Numbered from the stretch's first letter, positions 42,905 through 51,347 are shown. The stretch: DNA of 64,000 nt from Streptomyces spiroverticillatus (GCA_014650415.1 BMUX01000010.1:62001-126000); one strand, 5' to 3'. Translations and numbers: made by a program. The notes: generated by a model not told the origin, from the letters alone.

Positions 42905-42954
42905 ACCCCGCACCCTACGACCCTCCCGGACCCCCGTCCCTCTCTCCCTCGGGC

Positions 42955-43312
42955 GGCGGGTCCGAGCTCCCCTTCCCCTTCCCCAGCCCCCTTGGGCGGC
43001 GGGGCCGCCCGCCTCCTCCCTCTTCCCTCGTCCCCTTGGGCGGCGGGGCCGCCCCCCGGGGGCGGGACGGGCGGGCAAGGGGGCGGCCCCTCTCGCTCCG
43101 GGCCCGCCCCGGTACCGGCCCCTGCCCGCACCCCCGATACCGGGTGCGCGCGGCCCCGGGGCCCTCGGTGCGCCTCCCGGTGCCGGGTGCGTGAAGCTCC
43201 GGCCCGCTGGGCCAGGGGGTCCCCAGCCCCGCCCCTTCACCTAAACCCGCGGGGCAATTGCACGGTTCCGTGCGGGTGCGTCGTGGCTGGGCGCGCAGTT
43301 CCCCGCGCCCCT
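42955..43312 (-). repeat. Dispersed repeat, copy D (long form, inverted)
   Basis: On the minus strand it has the conserved core (cgcgggtttaggtgaagggg reading leftward from about 43312 to 43221), and then the same long G+C-rich extension as copy B, including gccgcccaagggga and cccccggggggcggccccg. Copies B and D are inverted relative to each other and about 15.5 kb apart. Confidence 0.8.
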
Positions 43313-43470
43313 GAGGGGGGCACGGCAAGAGCGCGCCCGCGCGGCGGCATCCGCACATCGGCACAGTCCCGCGCCCCTGAAGGGGCGCGGCAAGAGCGCG
43401 CCCGCGCGGCGGCAGCCGCACATCGGCACAGCCTCGCGCCCCTGACGGGGCGCGCCCGCGCGGCGGGGCC
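43305..43470. repeat. Tandem 65-66 bp repeat with hairpins
   Basis: Two full units and a partial third start near 43315, 43381 and 43446. Each junction forms a hairpin GCGCCCC-TGA(A/C)-GGGGCGC (43371-43388 and 43436-43453; a degenerate one at 43305). The units contain caagagcgcgcccgcgcggc and cacatcggcacag. The array abuts repeat copy D, just downstream of the alpha/beta hydrolase gene, and may act as a multiple terminator. Confidence 0.85.
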
Positions 43471-43496
43471 GTGAGAGGAGGCCGTGGTTCCGGAGG

Positions 43497-44297
43497 TCAT
43501 TCCTCCGGGGAGTCGAGGAAGGGCAGCGCCACCGCCGGCAGCGCGGGCGAACCCAGCACGTCATAGTGGCTGCACCCCGGCAGCACCGCCAGCCGCGCCG
43601 TCGACCGCAGCCCCGAGCCGTCCCAGCCCGGATCCCGCAGCCCCCCGCCCAGCAGCGCGTAGAAGTCCACGACGTGCGAGGGGCGGATCGCGTCCGCGTC
43701 CGCGTAGACCAGCAGTGCGGGCGGCGTGAGGCCGGGGATCTCGGAGGTCCAGTCGAAGGGCTCCTGCTGCGCCTCGGCGATCTTGCCGATGAGGACCGGC
43801 CAGTCCTCCGGCCGCGGCGCGTTCTTCGCGTACGAGGCATAGGCGGGGGACTGCTTCATCGGCTCGGCCAGCTCCGGTCCCATCGCGTCCATCGTCGCGA
43901 CGACCTCGGGGAACCACCCGTCCCGCCGGTACGGGACGGACACCACGACCAGGCGGCGCACCAGGGAAGGGTGCTGGAGGGCGGTGCGCAGGGCGACCTT
44001 TCCGCCCAGGGAGTAGCCCAGGATGTCGGCCTGTTCGACACCCAGCCGACCGATCAGTGCCGCGATGTCGTCCGCCATCAGCTCGGCACGCAGGGGGCGG
44101 TCGATGTCGGCGGTGCGGCCGTGGCCCTGGAGGTCCACCAGGATCACCCGGCGGTCCTTGCCGAGTTCGGGCAGCAGGGGCAGGAACATCTCGCCCGAGC
44201 CGAGGCCGCCGTGCAGCAGCACGAGGGGGACGCCCGGGGAGGCGGCACCGTGCTCCTCGTAGTACAGGGACAGGCCGTTGACTTCGGCGTGGCTCAT
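43497..44297 (-). CDS. Alpha/beta hydrolase
   Basis: 266 residues from ATG 44297. The oxyanion region LVLLHGGLGSGEMF, nucleophile elbow ILGYSLGGKVALRTA, and acid and His in LVYADADAIRP and LPGCSHYDVLG give a complete Ser-Asp-His triad of the epoxide-hydrolase/esterase type. Soluble, no signal peptide. Substrate unknown; it stands alone and is divergent from a HAD phosphatase. Confidence 0.9.
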   Translation of the reverse strand: MSHAEVNGLSLYYEEHGAASPGVPLVLLHGGLGSGEMFLPLLPELGKDRRVILVDLQGHGRTADIDRPLRAELMADDIAALIGRLGVEQADILGYSLGGKVALRTALQHPSLVRRLVVVSVPYRRDGWFPEVVATMDAMGPELAEPMKQSPAYASYAKNAPRPEDWPVLIGKIAEAQQEPFDWTSEIPGLTPPALLVYADADAIRPSHVVDFYALLGGGLRDPGWDGSGLRSTARLAVLPGCSHYDVLGSPALPAVALPFLDSPEE

Positions 44298-44417
44298 GCG
44301 GGGGCCCTTCTCGCGGCGCGGATGCTGTGCAGGGTAGACCTCGCGCGGGCCAAGAAGTCATCGGTGACGGCGAATCCGGTTGCGGGGGCCGCCGGGCCCT
44401 GACCTACCCTTCGCCCC

Positions 44418-45131
44418 ATGACCGTACGCACGAGCGACGCCCGCCCCACGGACCACCACGTCCCCCACCCCGTCGAGCTCGTCATCTTCGACTGCGACGG
44501 CGTCCTCGTCGACAGCGAGCGGCTGTGCGTCCGGGTCGACGCCCGTATCACCGCCGAGCTCGGCTGCCCCTTCACCGAGGCCGAGATTGTCGACACTTTC
44601 GTCGGTTCCTCGTACGAGGTTTACACCGCCGCCGTCGAGCAGCGGCTCGGCCGCTCCCTCGCCCCCGACTGGCTGGACGCGTACGAGCATCTCTACCTGG
44701 AGGCCTTCGAGGCCGAACTCACGGCCGTCGACGGCATCGCCGACACCCTCGCCCGCCTCGGCCCCACTCCCTTCTGCGTCGCCTCCAACGGCCGCCACCA
44801 GGACATCCGCCGCAGCCTGCACCTCACCTCCCTCACCCCGCACTTCGACGACTCCCGCATCTTCAGCGCCACCGACGTCGCCCTCGGCAAACCCGCCCCC
44901 GACCTCTTCCTGTACGCGGCCCGCTCCCTGGGCGTACCGCCGGAACGGTGTGCGGTGATCGAGGACAGCCGGTACGGCGTGCAGGCCGCCCGCGCGGCCG
45001 GAATGCGGTCGTACGGGTACCACGGGGGACTCACGAAGCCGGAGCGGCTGGAGGGGCCGGGGACCGTTCTCTTCGACGACATGCGCACCCTGCCCGACCT
45101 CCTCGGACTCGTGCCGCAGCAGCAGGGCTGA
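44418..45131 (+). CDS. HAD-superfamily phosphatase (beta-phosphoglucomutase/phosphoglycolate phosphatase-like)
   Basis: 237 residues. Motif I IFDCDGVLVDSE with the nucleophile Asp, motif II CVASNGRH, the Lys of motif III in ALGKPAPDLFL, and motif IV VIEDSRYGVQAARAAG. The cap is helical (C1 type). The Asp-Cys-Asp form of motif I is typical of small-sugar-phosphate phosphatases such as YieH/YniC; substrate not assigned. The next gene starts six bases after its stop. Confidence 0.92.
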   Translation: MTVRTSDARPTDHHVPHPVELVIFDCDGVLVDSERLCVRVDARITAELGCPFTEAEIVDTFVGSSYEVYTAAVEQRLGRSLAPDWLDAYEHLYLEAFEAELTAVDGIADTLARLGPTPFCVASNGRHQDIRRSLHLTSLTPHFDDSRIFSATDVALGKPAPDLFLYAARSLGVPPERCAVIEDSRYGVQAARAAGMRSYGYHGGLTKPERLEGPGTVLFDDMRTLPDLLGLVPQQQG

Positions 45132-45136
45132 GCCCA

Positions 45137-45919
45137 GTGCCCCGTGCCTTCACCGCCGCCGACGACGCCGCGCTCTACGACATACTCAACCCCTGGGATC
45201 CGGAGCACCGGCCCGACGACGGTTTCTACGGTTCTTTGGTGATGGCCGCCGGCTCCGTCCTCGACGTCGGCTGCGGCACCGGGTCGCTGTTGTGCGTTGC
45301 TCGTGAGCGCGGACACCGGGGGCGGCTCACAGGGCTCGACCCGGACCGTGCGGCGCTGGAGCGGGCGCGGGGCAAGGGGGCGCGCGGGGTCGCCTGGGTG
45401 GAGGGTCCCGCTGCCGACGCGGGCAGGCTCTGCGGCACCGGGTTCGCGTTGGTCACCATGACCGGGCACGCGTTCCAGTGCCTGGTCACCGACGAGGAGG
45501 TACGGGATTCGCTCAGCGGCGTGCACGAGGCGCTGCGGCCCGGCGGGCGGTTCGTGTTCGACACGCGTCATCCGCAGGCCCGCGCCTGGGACCGCTGGAA
45601 TCCGGTCGCCTCGGAGGTGCGTGTCGAGCTGCCGGGGGGCGGCGGGGGACCCGGCCGTCCGCTCCGCTTCTGGCACGAGGTGGATGCCGTGGTCGAGTCC
45701 CCGAGTACGGTCGTGGACTTCCACAGCACCGCCGCCGAGCCCGACGGGACCGTCCTGCGGGTCGACAGCTCCCGCCTCCGCTTCCTCCGCCCGGCGGCCC
45801 TGAACGCCTTCCTCGCCGAAGCGGGGTTCGAGGTCGAGGCCCAGTACGGGGACTGGGCGCGCGGGCCGCTCGCGCCGGGGAGCGCGGAGATCATCTCCGT
45901 CGCGCGGAAGCGGAAGTAG
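45137..45919 (+). CDS. Class I SAM-dependent methyltransferase
   Basis: 260 residues from GTG 45137, overlapping nothing but only six bases after the HAD gene. Motif I is SVLDVGCGTGSLLCVA, with the acidic ribose-binding residue in GLDPDRAALERARG; motif III-like GGRFVFDTRHPQ. The start region FTAADDAALYDILNPWD is typical of small-molecule methyltransferases. Likely co-transcribed with the HAD phosphatase. Acceptor unknown. Confidence 0.88.
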   Translation: MPRAFTAADDAALYDILNPWDPEHRPDDGFYGSLVMAAGSVLDVGCGTGSLLCVARERGHRGRLTGLDPDRAALERARGKGARGVAWVEGPAADAGRLCGTGFALVTMTGHAFQCLVTDEEVRDSLSGVHEALRPGGRFVFDTRHPQARAWDRWNPVASEVRVELPGGGGGPGRPLRFWHEVDAVVESPSTVVDFHSTAAEPDGTVLRVDSSRLRFLRPAALNAFLAEAGFEVEAQYGDWARGPLAPGSAEIISVARKRK

Positions 45920-45922
45920 CCC

Positions 45923-46519
45923 TCACCCCAACCGGTGCCCCGTCACCGCCCTCGCGAAGGAGTGCAGGGCCGTCACCACCTCGTCCCGGGTCCGGCGGCC
46001 TGCCAGGATTTCCATCTGGTAGCCGTCCTCCAGGGCCACGAAGCTTGCCGCCAGCATGCGTGGGGGGTCCGTGAGGGTGAAGGTGCCCTGGGCCTGGCCC
46101 AGGACCAAAGTGGCGTAGTAGACGGTGATTTGACGTTCCGTCAGGGAGCTGTCCAGGGCGGCCGCGCGCGGATCGCGCAGGCTTCGGGGCCAGTATTCGA
46201 AGAGCAGGCGCGGGAGTACGTCGTCGGGACCCGCCGCGACCCCCGAGTCGATGCAGGTGCGGAGTCGGTCCGCCGCGTCGGTGAGGGGTTCCACCGCCGC
46301 CTCGCGCTGGAGGCAGAAGCGGTCGATCGCCTGCTGGAAGGTCTCGTACATCAGGGCGTCGAGGTCTTCGTAGTAGTAGAGGACGGCCGCCGGGGTCAGG
46401 CCGGCCTCCTCCGCGACGTCGCGCAGCCGCAGCCCTTCGAGGCCCCGCTCGATCAGCGCCCGCTGGGCCGCCGAGCTCAGCTGTGCCCGACGGGCCTCCT
46501 GGTCCTTGCGACGGGCCAT
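45923..46519 (-). CDS. TetR-family regulator
   Basis: 198 residues from ATG 46519, which has AGGAGG at proper spacing; a longer frame to 46561 is not needed. HTH: GLEGLRLRDVAEEAGLTPAA followed by VLYYYEDLDALM. It is divergent from an amino acid permease whose promoter contains a 26-bp palindrome, the obvious operator. Together with the nitrilase-family gene it suggests a pathway of amine or amide use in which the substrate or product is the inducer. Confidence 0.92.
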   Translation of the reverse strand: MARRKDQEARRAQLSSAAQRALIERGLEGLRLRDVAEEAGLTPAAVLYYYEDLDALMYETFQQAIDRFCLQREAAVEPLTDAADRLRTCIDSGVAAGPDDVLPRLLFEYWPRSLRDPRAAALDSSLTERQITVYYATLVLGQAQGTFTLTDPPRMLAASFVALEDGYQMEILAGRRTRDEVVTALHSFARAVTGHRLG

Positions 46520-46604
46520 CGGCGGCCCTCCTTCCCCGTGCGGACGATCACTGAACGTCATCGGAATCAGCGTAAAGCCATGTCCAACACTCTATCGCTG
46601 GCTC

Positions 46605-46648
46605 TTGACGATGATCCGGCGCATTCTTTAAATGAGCATTCAAAGAAT
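46605..46648 (+). promoter_or_regulatory. TetR-controlled promoter of the permease operon
   Basis: A -35 TTGACG (46605-46610) and -10 TTAAAT (46628-46633) are 17 bp apart. A 26-bp inverted repeat with outer arms attcttt/aaagaat and inner aat/att (46623-46648) covers the -10 and the expected start point. It is A+T rich against the background. Strong candidate for the TetR operator. Confidence 0.78.
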
Positions 46649-46694
46649 CCGGGCCGTCCACCGAGGACCGGCCACTGGGAACTGGAGGCGCGCC

Positions 46695-48215
46695 ATGACT
46701 GCCGAATCCGCCCCGGAGCGACCACCTGCCCTCACCGACGCCTCCACCCGTACCGGGAAAGGGCTCCGCAGCGGGTCCGTGGGGCTGCTGGCCTCCGTCG
46801 CGCTGGGGCTGTCCTCCGTGGCCCCCGCGTACAGCATCGCCGTCACCCTCGGCTTCGTGACGCTGGTCGCCGGGCACTTCGCGCCCGCCGCGCTGCTGCT
46901 CGGCTTCGTACCGATCCTGCTGACCGCCTTCGCGTTCCGCGAGCTCAACCGGGAGATGCCGGACTGCGGCACCACCTTCGTCTGGTCCACCCGCGCCTTC
47001 GGCCCGTACCTGGGCTGGCTGTCCGGCGGCTGGGTCGTCCAGTGCGCCACCGTCATCGCGATGACCGCCCTCGGCCGGGTCGGCGCGAGCTATCTGCTGG
47101 ACCTGCTGGGGCTGCACTCACTGGCCGCCAACGGGTACGCCGTCGCGGGCGTCGCGGTGCTGCTGCTCGGGGCGGCGACGGCGGTCGCGTACCGGGGCAT
47201 CCACTTCGCGGCCTCCGTGCAGTACGTCCTGCTCGGCCTCCAGCTCCTCGCCCTCCTCGCCTTCGGCATCGCCGCCTTCGCGGGAGACGGCGGCTCCGGG
47301 GCCGAGACCCCCTCCCTGACCTGGCTGAACCCCTTCGGCTTCGACGGGCTCGACTCCTTCGCGCAGGCCGTGCTGCTGTGCCTGTTCATCTACTGGGGGT
47401 GGGACGCGCTGCTCACCGTCAACGAAGAGACCACCGACGCCGGCCGCACCCCCGGCAAGGCCGCCGTCATCTCCACCCTCGTCCTGCTCGCCACCTACCT
47501 CTTCACCGCCTTCGCCGCGATCTCCTTCGCGGGCACGGGCACGGAGGGGCTCGGGCTCGGCAGTGAGGAGAACGCCGCCGACGTCCTCGCCACCCTCGCC
47601 CCGCCCGTCGTCGGTGACGCCCTCGCCAAGGTGATCCAGCTCGCGGTCTGCGTCTCCGCCGTCTCCGCGCTCCTCACCTGCCTGGTCGGCACGTCCCGGG
47701 CGACCCTGTCGATGTCGGCCCACGGAGCGCTCCCCAAGCGCTTCGCCCGCATCCACCCCCGCTTCGGCACCCCCTCCTTCGGCACCGTCTTCTTCGGCGT
47801 CGCGGCGGCCGTCACCCTCACCCTCCTGACGATCGTCTCCACCGACTTCCTCGGCGACGTCGTCCTCTCCGTGGGCCTGCTCATCGCTTTCTACTACGGC
47901 ATCACCGGCCTTGCCTGCGTCTGGTACTTCCGCCACCAACTCCGCGACAGCGCACGGGACTTCCTCCTCAAGGGGCTGCTCCCGCTGCTCGGCTCGCTGA
48001 TGATGGTCGCCGCCTTCGGCCGCAGCGCGTACGACATGCTCGACCCCGCGTACGGATCCACCTCGATCGGCGGCGTCGGCGGTGTCTTCCTGCTCGGCGT
48101 CGGCTCGATCGCGGTGGGCGCGCTGGCCCTGCTCGCCGTACGGGCCCGCTTCGGCGCCTTCTTCCGCGACGGCCGCACGGCGGTCACGGAGCAGGTGGTC
48201 ACCCTGGACGACTGA
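46695..48215 (+). CDS. APC-superfamily amino acid/amine permease
   Basis: 506 residues from ATG 46695, preceded by GGAGG; an upstream ATG lies inside the operator. Twelve membrane segments and the family's first helix motif (GLSSVAPAYSIAVTLG), plus FRELNREMPDCGTTFVW, identify an APC transporter for amino acids, polyamines or related amines. The TetR gene upstream and the nitrilase-family amidase 67 bp downstream form a regulated uptake-and-hydrolysis unit. Confidence 0.93.
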   Translation: MTAESAPERPPALTDASTRTGKGLRSGSVGLLASVALGLSSVAPAYSIAVTLGFVTLVAGHFAPAALLLGFVPILLTAFAFRELNREMPDCGTTFVWSTRAFGPYLGWLSGGWVVQCATVIAMTALGRVGASYLLDLLGLHSLAANGYAVAGVAVLLLGAATAVAYRGIHFAASVQYVLLGLQLLALLAFGIAAFAGDGGSGAETPSLTWLNPFGFDGLDSFAQAVLLCLFIYWGWDALLTVNEETTDAGRTPGKAAVISTLVLLATYLFTAFAAISFAGTGTEGLGLGSEENAADVLATLAPPVVGDALAKVIQLAVCVSAVSALLTCLVGTSRATLSMSAHGALPKRFARIHPRFGTPSFGTVFFGVAAAVTLTLLTIVSTDFLGDVVLSVGLLIAFYYGITGLACVWYFRHQLRDSARDFLLKGLLPLLGSLMMVAAFGRSAYDMLDPAYGSTSIGGVGGVFLLGVGSIAVGALALLAVRARFGAFFRDGRTAVTEQVVTLDD

Positions 48216-48230
48216 CCCGCTCCCTTGCGC

Positions 48231-48270
48231 CTTCGCAGAACCTCGCAGAACTTCGTAGAGCTTCGTAGAA
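48231..48270. repeat. Four 10-bp tandem repeats
   Basis: Units cttcgcagaa, cctcgcagaa, cttcgtagag and cttcgtagaa follow each other exactly every 10 bp between the permease stop and the nitrilase-family start. The spacing matches a DNA helical turn; function unknown. Confidence 0.75.
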
Positions 48271-48282
48271 CGGAACCACCCC

Positions 48283-49137
48283 ATGCGCACCCTGGCCATC
48301 GCCGCCGTGCAGACCACGCCCGTACCGTACGACCTCGAAGCGACCTGGCAGCGCTACGCCGGCCAGGTACGGGCCCTCCACGACGCCTTCCCGCACGTCC
48401 AACTCGCCCTGGCCCCCGAGCTGTTGCTCGCCGCCGAGGCGCCTTTCCTCGAAGCGCGCTCCGAGTGGATGCACGAGGCGGCCGTCACGATCCCGGGTCC
48501 GCTCACCGGCCGGATCTGCGACCTCGCCCGCGAGACGGGGCTCTGGCTGATCCCCGGTTCGCTGTACGAGAAGGCCGCCGACGGCCGGGTGTACAACACC
48601 GCCCTCGCGGTCTCCCCGCAGGGCGAGATCGTCGCCACGTACCGCAAGGTCTTCCCCTGGCAGCCGTACGAACAGACCGAACCCGGCACCGAGTTCGTCG
48701 TCTTCGACCTCCCCGGCATCGGCCGCGCGGGCCTCGCCATCTGCTACGACGGCTCCTTCCCGGAGACCGCCCGCCAACTGGCGTGGATGGGCGCGGAGTT
48801 GATCCTCCAGCCCACCCTGACCACCACCCGTGACCGCGAGATGGAACTCGTCTGCGCCCGCGCCAACGCCTGGACCAACCAGGTGTACGTCGTCAACCTC
48901 AACGCCGCCGACCCGGCAGCCGTCGGCGCGAGCGTCATCGTCGACCCGGAGGGCATCGTCCGCCAGCAGGCGGGTCCGGGCGAGGAGATCCTGGTCGACG
49001 TCCTCGACCTGGACGCCGTCACCCGCGTACGGAAATTCGGCTCGGCGGGCCTGAACCGGCCCTGGGACCAGCTCGCCCGCTACGGCGACCGCATCAAGCT
49101 CCCCATGTACGGGGGGACGTTCCAGCCGCGACCCTAG
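48283..49137 (+). CDS. Carbon-nitrogen hydrolase (nitrilase superfamily)
   Basis: 284 residues. The Glu-Lys-Cys triad is visible: Glu in ALAPELLLAAEAP, Lys in VATYRKVFPWQPYE, Cys in AICYDGSFPETARQLAW. The superfamily hydrolyses amides, carbamoyl groups or nitriles. It follows the permease and probably releases ammonia from the imported compound. Its stop overlaps that of the convergent SnoaL-like gene (shared ctag). Confidence 0.92.
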   Translation: MRTLAIAAVQTTPVPYDLEATWQRYAGQVRALHDAFPHVQLALAPELLLAAEAPFLEARSEWMHEAAVTIPGPLTGRICDLARETGLWLIPGSLYEKAADGRVYNTALAVSPQGEIVATYRKVFPWQPYEQTEPGTEFVVFDLPGIGRAGLAICYDGSFPETARQLAWMGAELILQPTLTTTRDREMELVCARANAWTNQVYVVNLNAADPAAVGASVIVDPEGIVRQQAGPGEEILVDVLDLDAVTRVRKFGSAGLNRPWDQLARYGDRIKLPMYGGTFQPRP

Positions 49138-49640
49138 GGGAGCACCGACGCCAGGTTCGGCCGGGTGCCCTGGGTCCAGGCGATGTGCAGGTCGGCCCGG
49201 TGCAGGCGCCACCCGGCGGGGGTGCGGACGAGCGCGTTGTCCGTGCGCCCGCCGGAGACGAACACCTCGCCGCCGTCGGCCAGGACATGGGTGCTGAGCT
49301 GGTTGCCGCGCAGTGTGGCCCGGTCGCCGTCGATCTCGATGACGTAGTTGGAGCCGAAGTGCACGGTGCGGGCGAAGAGCCGCATGGCGGTGGACACGTT
49401 CGCAAGGACGGCGGCCCGGCCCGCGACCTCTCCGGCGGGGGTCGCGGTGGTGGCCTCCTCGGTGAAGAAGGAGGCTGACCAGGTCTCGTCGAGGGTCCGG
49501 CTCCCGTCCGTGTGCATGTCGTCGAGGGAGCGCAGGTAGCGGTCGAAGAGGTCGGTGATCTCGGCGCGGTCGGTGAGGGCGCGGAGCTCGGTGTGCAGGG
49601 CTTCGGTGGACAGGGCTTCGGTGTTCAGCGTCTCGGTCAT
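49134..49640 (-). CDS. SnoaL/NTF2-like protein
   Basis: 168 residues from ATG 49640; a GTG at 49646 is also possible, but the MerR-type promoter would start transcription right at the ATG, so a leaderless start fits. The cone-shaped NTF2 fold is seen in ITDLFDRYLRSLDDM and GNQLSTHVLADGGEVFVSGG, then GWRLHRADLHIAW. The N-terminus carries a short duplicated EAL-type repeat. Such proteins are polyketide cyclases, dehydratases or sensors; activity is unknown. A SoxR-like box lies just upstream. Confidence 0.85.
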   Translation of the reverse strand: MTETLNTEALSTEALHTELRALTDRAEITDLFDRYLRSLDDMHTDGSRTLDETWSASFFTEEATTATPAGEVAGRAAVLANVSTAMRLFARTVHFGSNYVIEIDGDRATLRGNQLSTHVLADGGEVFVSGGRTDNALVRTPAGWRLHRADLHIAWTQGTRPNLASVLP

Positions 49641-49647
49641 GGGCACG

Positions 49648-49678
49648 ATCTTTTTCCCTCAACCGCGCTTGAGGTCAA
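49648..49678 (-). promoter_or_regulatory. SoxR/MerR-type promoter with CCTCAA-TTGAGG box
   Basis: On the minus strand -35 TTGACC (49678-49673) and -10 AAAGAT (49653-49648) are 19 bp apart, with the palindrome CCTCAA-GCGCGG-TTGAGG (18 bp, 49674-49657) filling the spacer. The box resembles SoxR sites and the overlong spacer is diagnostic of MerR-family activation. No MerR gene is adjacent, so control would come from elsewhere in the genome. Confidence 0.6.
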
Positions 49679-49735
49679 GGCGAGGAAGCATTGATTCGGT
49701 TTGCCCGGCACGTGCGGGAGAGGAAGGATCTCCGC

Positions 49736-50278
49736 ATGCCCATCCCACACCTCATGCGCATCCACAGCGACGAGTTCCGTGCCATGGCGGAGAGGGTGCT
49801 GCGGGTCACCGAGCTGACCTCCCGCCTCAACGTCCTGCCCTTCGAGGACGAGGCGGGGAAGGCCGAGCTGTTCGAGCAGATCCTCGGCAAGCCGCTGCCG
49901 TCGCACGTCACCATCTACCCGCCCTTCTTCACGGACCACGGGCTCAACCTCGACCTCGACGAGCGCGTGTTCATCAACCAGAACTGCACCTTCCTGGACT
50001 ACGCCGGCATCCGGATCGCCGAGCGCGTGATGATCGGCCCGAAGGTCACCTTCATCACCGGCGGCCACCCGGTCGACCCCGAGGAGCGGCGGCTGTATCT
50101 GACCGGTGCGCCCATCGACGTGGCCGAGAACGTGTGGATCGGCGCCGGGGCCACCATCCTGCCCGGCGTCAGCATCGGCCGCGACGCGGTGATCGCAGCG
50201 GGTGCGGTCGTCGCCGACGACGTTCCCGCGGCCAGTCTGGTGACCGGTACGAAGGCCACCGTGCACCGGCAGTGGTGA
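49736..50278 (+). CDS. Sugar O-acetyltransferase (LacA/Maa/NodL hexapeptide family)
   Basis: 180 residues from ATG 49736, preceded by GAGGAAGGA. An N-terminal helix pair is followed by left-handed beta-helix hexapeptide repeats (RVFINQNCTFLDYAGIRIA; VWIGAGATILPGVSIG) and the catalytic His in FITGGHPVD. These trimeric enzymes transfer acetyl from acetyl-CoA to a sugar or galactoside hydroxyl. Divergent from the SnoaL-like gene. Confidence 0.92.
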   Translation: MPIPHLMRIHSDEFRAMAERVLRVTELTSRLNVLPFEDEAGKAELFEQILGKPLPSHVTIYPPFFTDHGLNLDLDERVFINQNCTFLDYAGIRIAERVMIGPKVTFITGGHPVDPEERRLYLTGAPIDVAENVWIGAGATILPGVSIGRDAVIAAGAVVADDVPAASLVTGTKATVHRQW

Positions 50279-50330
50279 GGGGCCGGAAAAGGGTGTGCGG
50301 CGGGCGCGAGGGGCGCAGTACGGTCCCGGG

Positions 50331-51152
50331 GTGGATGACATTCCGGACGTACCCGCACTGACAGGCAACCCCGATTCCACCACTCCCACCACTCCCGACG
50401 CGCCGGAGGACGGCTACTTCGGCGCGTCGGTCGCAGCCAGGTACGACGACCCCGACGACGGCATGTTCAGTCCCTGCGCGGTGGTCCCCGCCGTCGACTT
50501 CCTGGAGGAACTCGCCGCCGGGGGACCGGCGTTGGAGTTCGGGGTCGGCACCGGACGGATCGCCCTCCCGCTGGCCCACCGGGGAGTCCCGGTGCACGGC
50601 ATCGACCTCTCCCGCGCGATGGTCGAGCGGATGCGGGAGAAGGAGGGCGGTGCCGAACTACCCGTAACCATCGGCGACTTCGCGACCACCCGGGCCGACG
50701 GTCCGTACAAACCGGGGGACTTCACCCTCGTCTATCTGGTCTTCAACACCCTCATGAACCTCACCACGCAGGAGGCCCAGGTCGCCTGCTTCCGCAACGC
50801 CGCCGCCCACCTCGCCCCGGGCGGCACCTTCGCCGTCGAGGTCGCGGTGCCGGACCTGCGGCTGCTGGCCCCGGGGCAGGAGGCGGTCCCGATGGAGATC
50901 TCCGCCACCCGTTGGGCGTTCGACCGCTACGAGGTGGCCACCCAGTCGATGAGCTCGAACTACATCGAGGTCGAGGGCGGTCGCGGCTCGTACCGCTCGA
51001 TCCCGTTCCGGTACGTGTGGCCCGCCGAACTCGACCTCATGGCCCAACTCGCGGGCCTGCGGCTGCGGGACCGCTGGGAGGGGTGGCGGGGCGAGCGATT
51101 CGATGACTGCAGCGGACGTCACGTATCGGTCTGGGAGAGGCCGAGGGGCTGA
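50331..51152 (+). CDS. Class I SAM-dependent methyltransferase
   Basis: 273 residues from GTG 50331 (GTG 50295 is an in-frame alternative). SAM-binding motif ALEFGVGTGRIALPLAHRG with acidic partner in VHGIDLSRAMVERM; motif DFTLVYLVFNTLMNL and LAPGGTFAVEVAVPD follow. The N-terminus (APEDGYFGASVAARYDD) is common in this group. Substrate unknown. No obvious operon partner; followed by a 195-bp gap with short direct repeats of ggtccctcg and gggactga. Confidence 0.88.
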   Translation: MDDIPDVPALTGNPDSTTPTTPDAPEDGYFGASVAARYDDPDDGMFSPCAVVPAVDFLEELAAGGPALEFGVGTGRIALPLAHRGVPVHGIDLSRAMVERMREKEGGAELPVTIGDFATTRADGPYKPGDFTLVYLVFNTLMNLTTQEAQVACFRNAAAHLAPGGTFAVEVAVPDLRLLAPGQEAVPMEISATRWAFDRYEVATQSMSSNYIEVEGGRGSYRSIPFRYVWPAELDLMAQLAGLRLRDRWEGWRGERFDDCSGRHVSVWERPRG

Positions 51153-51347
51153 TGCCGCCCGGTGCGACCGGGCCGACAATCCGAAGTCGCATTATTCGCG
51201 GGGGAGTTGGAGACTTTCGGTCCCTCGCTCGGTCCCTCGGGTGTTGTCGCAGGTCAGGCAGGTCGCGAAGGCCGGAAAGGGACTGAGAGGGACTGACTTC
51301 CGGAATGAGGCCCGGCCGGGTTGCCCGGCCGGGCTCCCGGGACGGAC

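Noticed and set aside
22647..43312. Dispersed repeat as an insertion sequence
   Set aside because: Copies are only about 110-370 bp, encode nothing, and show no clear terminal inverted repeats or target-site duplications.
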